From Armatimonadaceae bacterium (lineage in GTDB: Bacteria > Armatimonadota > Armatimonadia > Armatimonadales > Armatimonadaceae), in the NCBI GenBank assembly GCA_030446525.1, contig JAUJNC010000136.1, forward strand, positions 1 through 12,657: 12,657 bases of DNA, in the 5' to 3' direction. This document shows, piece by piece, positions 6,547 to 12,657 of this stretch. The translations under genes were made by a program, and so were the position numbers. A model generated the notes under the pieces. That model worked only from the letters and a program-made list of their open reading frames with translations, did no database searches and had not been told where the DNA came from. Every line of letters starts with the position of its first letter. Position 1 is the first letter of the stretch.

Positions 6547-7371
6547 CTACCGGCCGGCGACCACCGCCGACCCGAAGCCGAACGCGTGCCGCTTCATCCG
6601 CACCGCCACGGCCGCGTCCGGGACCGGGTTGCCGTCGGTCCGTCACCGTGACGGTCAGGTCGCTTCAGGATCCGCTCGATCCGCTCCGCCGCCGCGGCAC
6701 GCCAGGGCGCGTCCTGTTCCTGGCCCCGGTAGGAGGGCGGGTCGACGGGCGGCGCGGCCGTCCCGTAGTCCACGATGGAGATGCCGCCGATCTCGATCTG
6801 CTGGAGGTCGTAGCCCAGCCAGAACTGGACGCTGGCCGCCCCCGCGGCGTAGCTCTCGGCCATCGAAAGGGGATCTGGAACTGCCACCTCCGGTTGACGT
6901 GGACGATCCGGTCGCCGACTTGGTCCAGGGAGACGTTCCTTTCCACGATCAGGCGGGCGAAGGTGTACCCGCCCGCCGGTTCGACGCAGCGCGCCCAGAA
7001 GGTGGCCAGCATCCGGTCCCCTTGTCTCACGGGCGTGCTGAGTTGGCCCGGATCCGTACCTGTATTCCGCGCCCGAGGAGCCGTCGTTTGCGGTGGGGGT
7101 GCACAGGCGCTGCGCCCGCGAGAAGGGCTGACCCTGCACGTCCACGACCTGCCGGTTGCTCGCGGCGGCGCCCGAAGTACGCGAAGGCGTTGACGGTGTC
7201 CTCGGGCAGAACGGAGCTGGGGCCGTCTGCGCCCGGGCCACCGGAGACAGCAGCAGGGGCGCCGCGCCGCACAGGCCGAGCCGGGCGCCCCAGCCGTGTC
7301 GCCAGGCGACGCCCGGAGCGAGGGCACGTTCGCGAGCGCCCCATCGTGTCCGAAAGTGAACCAAACTTCAT
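6547..7371 (-). pseudogene. 5' part of GH10 gene: signal peptide and carbohydrate-binding-like domain, broken by at least seven frameshifts
   Basis: The protein pieces line up in order but in changing frames. ATG 7371 (MKFGSL) has AAAGGA 8 nt upstream. Next is a signal-peptide-like GARLGLCGAAPLLLSPVARAQ, then VLPEDTVNAFAYFG, then ASNRQVVDVQGQPFSRA, then VRQGDRMLATFWARCVEPAG with RWQFQIPF, then ESYAAGAASVQFWLGYDLQQ with EIGGISIVDYG, then LTVTVTD, then DGNPVPDAAVAVRMKRHAFG, and finally the catalytic frame after about 6547. The jelly-roll-like segment resembles the CBM4/9-type domains placed ahead of GH10 barrels. Frame changes lie near 7205, 7165, 7060, 6870, 6660, 6640 and 6548, with perhaps one more in the leader. 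Residues stay conserved between the shifts, so single-base indels, real or artefactual, are the only obvious damage. Confidence 0.75.
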
Positions 7372-7460
7372 CGGTGGCATCCTTTCAGCGTGGACAGCGA
7401 AATGCCGCGCCAGCGTGCTCCCCTGCCAGGGAACTCCTGCCGGAACGTTGCAGTGGCGTC

Positions 7461-7489
7461 ACTATACCCGCGGGAGAAAGGGTTGTCAA
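7461..7489 (-). promoter_or_regulatory. Sigma-70-type promoter for the GH10 xylanase/BNR pair
   Basis: On the minus strand TTGACA (7489-7484) is followed after exactly 17 bp by TATAGT (7466-7461). This is a perfect -35 and a five-of-six -10. Transcription would begin near 7454, about 80 nt ahead of the start codon at 7371. It stands in the gap between the stop of the enolase-superfamily gene (7537) and the xylanase, so the xylanase and BNR genes can be transcribed separately from the upstream cluster. Confidence 0.72.
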
Positions 7490-7536
7490 CACGTTGCCGT
7501 GGGCTTCGCCTCGTGCGGGGGTCGCTGCGCGGAGTG

Positions 7537-8669
7537 TCACGACAAGGAAAGGGTGAACCTTCGGTCTGACTCCGGCGCGGCGGAACGCGATACTCGTCCA
7601 GCGCCAGACCGAAGCCGGGCGCGTCCGGTACGGACACATGGCCTTCGTGGAGCCCGTAGCCGGAAGCGTCAGCCCTGGCGTGGTCGCCTCGTCCCACTCG
7701 ACGTAGGTGAAGCCGCGCAGGGCGCCCGCCAGGTGGCAGGCGTATAGTTGCCGTAATGTCCCCCGTAATGGTGCGGCGCCGAGCGGGCGCCCCAGGCGTC
7801 GAGCGCCGCGGTTTCCAGCCAGCGCGTGAACCCGTGGCCGAAGATGTCGTACTGGATCACGTCCACGATCCCTTCGCGCGCCCAGTCGAGCAGGCCGGGC
7901 GACGCCTTCGCCGTCTGCGATCAGGACGGGAAGGTCCCGCCCCTGCAGCCAGACGCGCAGGTCGCGGTACAGGACGGGGTCTTCGTGGAACGCCTCCTCC
8001 AGCCAGAACACGCCGCAATCAGCCGTTTCATCGAGCACGCGCTTGGCGAGGTTCAGGTTATAGCCGTTATTGGCGTCCAGCAGGAGGGCGGCTCGGGGCC
8101 GACGGCGTCCCGCACGGCGCGGACGATCGCGATGTCGCGCCGCGTTCCCTTCTCCAGAGGGAGATGGCGTGCGCCGCGCCCCACCTTGATCTTGAACGCC
8201 CGGTGGCCGCGTTCGTACCCCGCGCGCCTCGGCCGCGATGGCCGGGCCGCGTCGCGCCTGAAGCGAGGTGCAGGTCGTCGAAGTAGAGCGACGTGTCGTA
8301 GCGCAGGGCGCGGTAGGGCTTGTCCACCCCGGCCCCGGCGATGGCCCGCCGCGAGCGCGTACACGGGCATTCCGGCGCGCTTGCCGGCCAGGTCCCCATA
8401 AGGGATATTCAAAGGCGAGCCACGGCCCGGCCACGCCCCGCTCGGCGGAGAACAGGTCGCCCAGGCGCGCCCCCGAGCACCGCCGCCGCCGCCGCGCCGC
8501 GCTCACGACCTGCCCCTCAGCCGGTCGAACCGTCGTCGGCGGTGACGCGCGCGATGGGCACACGAACGACGACCCCGTGCTCGCCCAGGCGGGCGTTGCT
8601 TCCGGCAGTACGCGGGCGCCGGCCTTCCAGGCGACCCCACTCGATCAACACGATGCGTGTGTTATCCAA
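7537..8669 (-). pseudogene. Enolase-superfamily (mandelate racemase/muconate lactonizing type) gene broken by many frameshifts
   Basis: Pieces in order span about 377 codons, the usual family length. The start reads LDNTRIVLIEWGRLEGRRP from a likely TTG at 8669, 11 nt behind the sulfatase stop. Then come GEHGVVVRVPIARVTADDGS, LGDLFSAERGVAGPWLAFEY, LAGKRAGMPVYALAAG, VDKPYRALRYDTSLYFDDLH, HRAFKIKVGRG, LLLDANNGYNLNLAKRVLDE, VFWLEEAFHEDPVLY with DLPVLIADGEG, DVIQYDIFGHGFTRW, SAPHHYGGHYGNYTPA, VSVPDAPGFGLALDE and FTLSLS before TGA 7539-7537. The catalytic landmarks are present: KxK (FKIK), Asp of LDAN, Glu of WLEE, ADGEG and a late His. At least eight frame changes occur. The intact protein would be an acid-sugar dehydratase or racemase; the substrate is unknown. 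It is either a young pseudogene or a stretch with sequencing indels. Confidence 0.8.
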
Positions 8670-8680
8670 AGTAGTGGTTC

Positions 8681-10099
8681 TTAACCTTCCAGCGGTTCGA
8701 AGCGTACGTCGCGGTTGTGGCGGTCTTTGGGCCACTCCAGGCCGACGTCACGGACTTTCACCGCGAGCAGGCGCTGCGCGAGGAGGAGCGTGAGCCGGGC
8801 CTGGACCTCGCGGCAGTCGGGGTCGTCAAAGCGGTTGACGAGCTCGTGGGGGTCGTCGGCAAGGTGGTACAGCTCAGGCCGGTCGTCATGGTAGACGGAC
8901 AGCTTCCAGTCGCCCTCCCGGACCATGGCGCCGGGGCCGAACGAGGTGGGGGCGGAGGGGGCTTTGATCCGCAGGCCGGGGATCGGCTCCTTGCAGGTGG
9001 GCGCGCCGCCGCCGGCCTCGCACAGGATGCTGTCGCGGCCGGCGTCGTCACCGCGATCGAGGGCCCGGAGCCAGGAGCGGCCCACCATCGTGGGGGGTAC
9101 GTCGACGCCGAGGATCTCCAGCAGGGTGGGCGCCAGGTCGACCTCCTCGATCAGGCCGCGAAATGTCGTGCCGGCCCAGCGGCCGTCCGGGTGGCGCAGG
9201 ATCACGGGGATGCGCGCGAGGCAGTCGTAGAAGGACGGCAGCTTGTGGGTCATGCCGTAGTCGCCGAGCAGCTCGCCGTGGTCCGAGAAGAAAAGGACGA
9301 GGGTGTTCCGGGCCAGCCCCTGACGCTCCAGCGCAAGGAGCAGGCGGCCGACCGAATCGTCGACGTAGCGGATCTGACCCATGTACGTCGCGATCGCGCG
9401 GCGGATCTCCGCCTCGCCGCACTCGTCCATCTGCGAGTGGGCGCGCCAGCTCGCGTTGCGCAGGGGCTGCGCATCGGCGTCGTAGTGTTTCCAGGCTTCC
9501 GGCAGCTCGACGGCGCCGGGGTCGAACAGGGCGTCGTAGGGCGGCGGGCAGCAGAAGGCGGGGTGCGGGTCCTGGTAGTTGACCCAGGCGAGGAACGGCG
9601 CATCGCCCTGTGCGGCGCGCGCCACGAAGTCGATCGTCTCGTCGGTCAGCCGGCCGGTGATGTTGTACGGGTGGTCCGGCTCCAGGGGGAACGCGTCGAA
9701 GGAGCGCCGGTATTCGGGATGGCGGTCGTAGTTGCCCAGGCAGATCTCGTCGAGCTCGTCCCAGACTTCGGGCAGCCGGCGGTACGTGAACAGGTGGTTC
9801 TTGCCGAACATGCCGGTGCGGTACCCTGCGCCCTTGAGCGCCATGACCAGGTTCGGCACGTCGGGGCTGACGGTCGAGCCGTAGTTGCGGTGGCCGTGCT
9901 CGCCGACGTACGTGCTGGTGGCGAAGCTGATGCGGCTCGGCCCGCACAAGGGCGCGTTGCAGTACGCCTTTTCGAAGCGCACCCCCTGGGCGGCCAGGCC
10001 GTCTATGTGCCGGCTGCCGATCGTGGGGTGGCCGTAGCAGCCGAGATAGTCGGCGCGCATCTGGTCGGGGCAGATAATAAGCAGGTTATAAGGCTTCAT
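8681..10099 (-). CDS. Sulfatase (Cys-type, formylglycine-dependent)
   Basis: The product is 472 residues. It begins MKPYNLLIICPDQMRADYLG, the family's first strand with metal-ligand Asp12 and the adjacent Gln13. The signature C-G-P-S-R (Cys52 to Arg56) fits C-x-P-x-R, in which Cys is matured to formylglycine by an FGE-type enzyme. LFFSDHGELLGDYGMTHK carries the later metal ligands. C-terminal features VREGDWKLSVYHDDRPELYH and LADDPHELVN are typical of the small domain. No signal peptide is seen, so the enzyme is probably cytoplasmic and would act on imported sulfated sugars. ATG 10099 lies 9 nt behind the dehydratase stop; a GTG at 10111 overlapping that stop is a second possible start. No strong Shine-Dalgarno is seen, which fits translational coupling. 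The exact sulfated substrate cannot be told. Confidence 0.93.
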   Translation of the reverse strand: MKPYNLLIICPDQMRADYLGCYGHPTIGSRHIDGLAAQGVRFEKAYCNAPLCGPSRISFATSTYVGEHGHRNYGSTVSPDVPNLVMALKGAGYRTGMFGKNHLFTYRRLPEVWDELDEICLGNYDRHPEYRRSFDAFPLEPDHPYNITGRLTDETIDFVARAAQGDAPFLAWVNYQDPHPAFCCPPPYDALFDPGAVELPEAWKHYDADAQPLRNASWRAHSQMDECGEAEIRRAIATYMGQIRYVDDSVGRLLLALERQGLARNTLVLFFSDHGELLGDYGMTHKLPSFYDCLARIPVILRHPDGRWAGTTFRGLIEEVDLAPTLLEILGVDVPPTMVGRSWLRALDRGDDAGRDSILCEAGGGAPTCKEPIPGLRIKAPSAPTSFGPGAMVREGDWKLSVYHDDRPELYHLADDPHELVNRFDDPDCREVQARLTLLLAQRLLAVKVRDVGLEWPKDRHNRDVRFEPLEG

Positions 10100-10107
10100 C
10101 AGGGTTG

Positions 10108-11277
10108 TCACCAGTCGAGGATCGCGCCGTCCGCGGCGCGGATGGTGTTGCTGTGGATGACCTCCTGCCGGAAGGGGTGCCGCTTCGCGGCCGGCTCGTC
10201 CACCTCGATGCCCAGGCCGGGCGCGTCGCTGGGCAGCCAGTGGCCGCCCTCGGTCCGGAGCGAGCTTTGCACCACGTCCCAGCGCCACGGCACGTCGGTC
10301 AGCATGTCCTCCTGGATCAGGAAGTTCGGGGTGGCGAGCGCGAAATGCAGCGCGGCGGCGTTGGCGACGGGGCCGAGCGGGTTGTGGGGGGCCACGCCCA
10401 TCTGGTAGACCTCGGCCATGGCCGCGATCTTGCGCGCCTCCCACAGCCCGCCGCAGTGGCACAGGTCCGGCTGGATGATGTGGCAGGCGCGCTGCTCGAA
10501 GAGGGGGCGGAACTGGTGACGGCCCACCAGGCGCTCGCCGGTCGCGATCGGCGCCCGCACCGCCGCGCGCACCTCTGCGAGAGCCTCGACGTTCTCCGGC
10601 GGGACCGGCTCCTCGCAGAAGTAGGGCGCGAACTCCTCGACGGCGCGGATGTACTCGATCGCCATGGCCGGGTAGGTGCGGCCGTGGAAGTCCACCATGA
10701 TGTCGATCGCATCCCCGACGGCGCGGCGCAGCTCGCCCATCATCCGCGCGAGCTGCTTCACCTTGGCGATGCCCTCGAGGGGCTCCGAGTAGGGGACGAA
10801 GACGACTTTGACGGCGGTGTAGCCCTTCTCAACCACCTCGCCCGCGAGATCGACGAGGGGGCCGACTTCGAAGGTCTCGTACACGGCGTTCATCTGTCCG
10901 CCGCCCAGGTGGGTGTACATGCGCACCCGGTCGCGCACCCGGCCCCCCAGCAGCTCGTAGACGGGAACGCCGAGGTGCTTGCCCTTGATGTCCCAGAGCG
11001 CCTGCTCGATGGCGGAGATCGCGCTCATGCCGATCACGCCCGGCCGGAAGAACGACTGCCGGTACATCTTCTGGTACAGGTGCTCGATGCGGCGCGGGTC
11101 TTCGCCGACCACCATGGGCGCGAAGTCCTCGACCGCCCCGACGACCGCGCGCGTCTTCCATTCGAGCGAACCTTCGCCCCAGCCGTACAGGCCCGGCTGG
11201 TCCGTTTCGACCTTGACGAACACCCAGTTGCGCATCTCGGCGTTGACAACTACGGTTCTCAGTGCGGTAATTCTCAT
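10108..11277 (-). CDS. Galactonate dehydratase-like enolase-superfamily enzyme
   Basis: The product is 389 residues, of normal family length. The N-terminal capping domain reads VFVKVETDQPGLYGWGEGS and the barrel follows. The catalytic layout is D196 and H198 in VDFHGR, E222 in EEPVPPEN, E248 in IATGERLVGR, D271 and H298 in APHNPLGPVA. As recalled for E. coli D-galactonate dehydratase (D183, H185, E209, E235, H285), the spacing is identical with an offset of 13. The enzyme would remove water from an aldonic acid to give a 2-keto-3-deoxy sugar acid. Family substrates vary (galactonate, gluconate, mannonate), so no symbol is assigned. The start has AAAGGG about 9 nt upstream. It is the first gene of the minus-strand cluster and sits directly ahead of the sulfatase, suggesting joint breakdown of a sulfated or oxidised sugar. 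Confidence 0.9.
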   Translation of the reverse strand: MRITALRTVVVNAEMRNWVFVKVETDQPGLYGWGEGSLEWKTRAVVGAVEDFAPMVVGEDPRRIEHLYQKMYRQSFFRPGVIGMSAISAIEQALWDIKGKHLGVPVYELLGGRVRDRVRMYTHLGGGQMNAVYETFEVGPLVDLAGEVVEKGYTAVKVVFVPYSEPLEGIAKVKQLARMMGELRRAVGDAIDIMVDFHGRTYPAMAIEYIRAVEEFAPYFCEEPVPPENVEALAEVRAAVRAPIATGERLVGRHQFRPLFEQRACHIIQPDLCHCGGLWEARKIAAMAEVYQMGVAPHNPLGPVANAAALHFALATPNFLIQEDMLTDVPWRWDVVQSSLRTEGGHWLPSDAPGLGIEVDEPAAKRHPFRQEVIHSNTIRAADGAILDW

Positions 11278-11421
11278 GTCGGATCCCTTTCAAGGATACG
11301 CCGCGGCGCGGGCGATCCCCTTCTGGCGGCGAAAAGGGAGTAGATGGCCTCGGATGTAAACGCGGTGCCGATGGGTAAAGAAGACCGACAGCCGGCGGGC
11401 CTCAAACGCGGAGAAGACCTG

Positions 11422-11718
11422 ATGAACCAAACCACAACGGACGTGATCCAGTTTCTTACCGATCCGGAGCTTGACTTCGGCGACAACCTTATGGATGTCG
11501 AGCTCCTCGAGGCGCCGGAGATGTTGCGGGAAACCGTCTCGAACCTGCTCGCGTCGGCGCCTTCCTTCATGGCGAGCCCGGAAGCCGCGGCGGAGCTGCG
11601 CGCGCGCTTAGGTGAGGCGGACTGGCCGCTGATCGCCCGGGAGTTCCAGGAGCGCGTGAAGATGGCCCGGCGGTTTTTCGAGAACGGAACGGGGGACGCG
11701 GCGGGCGCCGCTCGCTAG
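11422..11718 (+). CDS. Small acidic protein of unknown function
   Basis: The product is 98 residues, from ATG 11422 with GGAGA (11410-11414) 7 nt upstream. An earlier ATG at 11344 lacks a comparable site and its extra 26 residues look non-coding. The protein starts MNQTTTDVIQFLTDPELDFG, with a run of acidic residues (NLMDVELLEAPEMLRE), and continues as helix-rich sequence rich in Ala, Glu and Arg (ASPEAAAELRARLGEADWPL, REFQERVKMARRFFENG). There is no signal peptide, membrane helix or cysteine. It is not recognised. It is divergent from the dehydratase gene, with a 144-bp gap that holds no clear promoter. Confidence 0.6.
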   Translation: MNQTTTDVIQFLTDPELDFGDNLMDVELLEAPEMLRETVSNLLASAPSFMASPEAAAELRARLGEADWPLIAREFQERVKMARRFFENGTGDAAGAAR

Positions 11719-11771
11719 GACAAAGTCACCGCGGATCACCTGTCGGACCGCGACGTGGACAGCCGGACGCC

Positions 11772-11800
11772 TTGACTCCCCCGCCCCCACGTGGTGCAAT
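11772..11800 (+). promoter_or_regulatory. Weak candidate promoter ahead of the Uma2 gene
   Basis: TTGACT (11772-11777) and TGCAAT (11795-11800) are separated by 17 bp. The -10 matches the consensus in only four of six bases. It lies about 90 nt ahead of the Uma2 start, in a 174-bp gap that is less GC-rich than its surroundings. Position and spacing are the only support. Confidence 0.3.
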
Positions 11801-11892
11801 CACCAGGAAACAGTCGTTCGATTACCAGTAGATCTCACCACCGAGTGCGTTACGAGTCAAAGCATTCTTGAGTTTTGTCTTGGAGAACGATG

Positions 11893-12549
11893 ATGGCAAC
11901 TGTCCTCAGTCCACCGGAGCAAAAGGTCATCCTGCAGGGCGTCAGTTGGGAGACTTACGAGCGCCTGCTCGCCGAGCACCCGGAAAGCGCCGGGCCGCGC
12001 TTCACCTACGATAACGGATGGCTGGAGGTCATGGTCCTTTCCCGGAAACACGAGAAACCGAACCGCACGCTGGCGCTGCTTGTGGAAGTGTTGGCGGAGG
12101 AGATGGGCATCGACATCGAGCGGGTCGGTTCGACCACGTTCCGGCGCGAAGATCTGGGCAAAGGCTTCGAGCCGGACTCCGCCTTTTACATCCAGAACGC
12201 CACGATCGTCAGCGGCAAAGGCGAGATCGACCTGAGCGCCGACCCGCCGCCTGACCTCGTCATCGAGGTGGACGTGACGAGCCCATCACTGCCTAAGTTC
12301 CCCATCTTCGCGGCAGTGGGCGTTCCCGAAGTCTGGCGCTGCGACGGCAGCCGCGTGCAGTTCTTCCGGCGCGAGGGCGACGGGTACACGGAAGCCGAGC
12401 ACAGCGTCGCTCTTCCGCCGCTCACGAGCGAGGCGGCGACCCGCTTCCTGGAAGAAAGTGAGCGGTTAAAGAGCACCGCCTGGCTGCGCCACGTGCGCGC
12501 GTGGGCACGGGAGGCGACAAACGCCCCTCCTAACGTCGGGGAGAGATGA
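11893..12549 (+). CDS. Uma2-family PD-(D/E)XK nuclease-like protein
   Basis: The product is 218 residues. Two ATG codons stand in tandem (11890 and 11893); the second lies 6 nt from GGAGA (11882-11886) and is preferred. The sequence shows the Uma2 order: VSWETYERLLAEHPE, FTYDNGWLEVM, NRTLALLVEVLAEEMG, GFEPDSAFYI (Asp95), PPDLVIEVDVTSPS (Asp121, Glu125, Asp127) and VGVPEVWRCDG. D95 and D121-x3-E125-x-D127 match the restriction-endonuclease-like PD-(D/E)XK core. These proteins are common as multicopy families in cyanobacteria, Chloroflexota and relatives, and their biological role is not established. The C-terminal tail after VALPPLTSEAATRFLEES is family-typical. The stop overlaps the next start. 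Confidence 0.9.
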   Translation: MATVLSPPEQKVILQGVSWETYERLLAEHPESAGPRFTYDNGWLEVMVLSRKHEKPNRTLALLVEVLAEEMGIDIERVGSTTFRREDLGKGFEPDSAFYIQNATIVSGKGEIDLSADPPPDLVIEVDVTSPSLPKFPIFAAVGVPEVWRCDGSRVQFFRREGDGYTEAEHSVALPPLTSEAATRFLEESERLKSTAWLRHVRAWAREATNAPPNVGER

Positions 12550-12657
12550 CGGAGATGAGTGCCCCTGACGTGGCTATGAAAGCCTCTTACGCCGCCATGC
12601 GCAGTGCCACGGTGACCACACCCTGGATCGGACAGGAGGGCGGCAGCGTCTCCTGCC
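12546..12657 (+). CDS. Start of an unknown gene, truncated by the window end
   Basis: ATG 12546 overlaps the Uma2 stop as ATGA and has GGGGAG (12538-12543) close by; a second in-frame ATG at 12555 is better spaced from it. The frame stays open to the window end, giving about 37 residues (MTEMSAPDVAMKASYAAMRS, then TVTTPWIGQEGGS). The product is not recognised. The overlap suggests co-translation with the Uma2 gene. Confidence 0.45.
   Translation, partial: MTEMSAPDVAMKASYAAMRSATVTTPWIGQEGGSVSC

Noticed and set aside
4469..6646. A single 725-residue minus-strand fusion of xylanase-region and BNR protein
   Set aside because: Only the last 328 residues look like protein. The upstream part is the wrong frame of the xylanase gene and happens to lack stops because of high GC.
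8717..10408. Long plus-strand ORF of 563 codons opposite the sulfatase
   Set aside because: It is the antisense shadow of a clear sulfatase gene and has low-complexity Val/Ala/Arg composition with no family motif.
10105..11343. Long plus-strand ORF of 412 codons opposite the dehydratase
   Set aside because: It is the antisense shadow of an intact galactonate-dehydratase-like gene; the composition is His/Arg/Asp-rich and not protein-like.
1..12657. CRISPR arrays, tRNA or rRNA genes, insertion sequences
   Set aside because: No regularly spaced repeats, cloverleaf-like segments, transposase motifs or terminal inverted repeats were found on reading both strands.

Overview
The window is GC-rich bacterial DNA with tightly packed genes, ATGA and GTGA-type start/stop overlaps and Shine-Dalgarno sites, so it comes from a bacterium or a bacterial metagenome bin. 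Two in-frame UGA codons sit exactly at thioredoxin-fold active sites and each is followed by a bacterial SECIS-like hairpin. The organism therefore appears to decode selenocysteine. A Uma2-type nuclease, a sulfatase, a GH10 xylanase and enolase-superfamily dehydratases would fit several free-living high-GC phyla such as Chloroflexota or Armatimonadota, but the sequence alone does not settle the phylum.

Left part, plus strand (1-4455). The first gene is the 3'-most part of a thioredoxin/NHL-repeat protein of NHLRC2 type whose conserved CCINC motif reads C-Sec-I-N-C (UGA 128-130). A 284-bp gap with a CxxC thioredoxin-like scrap follows. The second gene is a deiodinase-related selenoprotein with Sec in an FGSITUP motif (UGA 2053-2055). 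Next come a short lipoprotein resembling one lobe of a family 3 solute-binding protein and, overlapping it by ATGA, a cation-diffusion-facilitator-like membrane protein with altered metal-site residues. The last plus-strand gene here is a 44-codon relic of a flavin disulfide oxidoreductase, the N-terminus joined in frame to the C-terminus with everything between deleted. Simple gene finding would cut both selenoproteins at the UGA or start them downstream of it.

Middle part, minus strand (11277 down to 4469). A carbohydrate-catabolism cluster is read right to left: a galactonate-dehydratase-like enolase-superfamily enzyme, a Cys-type sulfatase, a second enolase-superfamily enzyme broken by many frameshifts, then a GH10 xylanase whose 5' third is also frameshifted, and a BNR/Asp-box repeat protein overlapping the xylanase stop. 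A near-consensus sigma-70 promoter (TTGACA-17-TATAGT) precedes the xylanase. The enzyme set suggests xylan or sulfated-polysaccharide breakdown followed by sugar-acid dehydration. The frameshifts fall in one patch of about 2 kb (roughly 6547-8520) that ignores gene borders, which points to a poor-quality assembly patch at least as much as to true gene decay.

Right part, plus strand (11422-12657). This holds a small acidic protein of unknown function, a Uma2-family PD-(D/E)XK protein and the first codons of a further gene that overlaps the Uma2 stop and runs off the window. No tRNA, rRNA, CRISPR array, insertion sequence or selenocysteine machinery gene (selA, selB, selC, selD) was seen.
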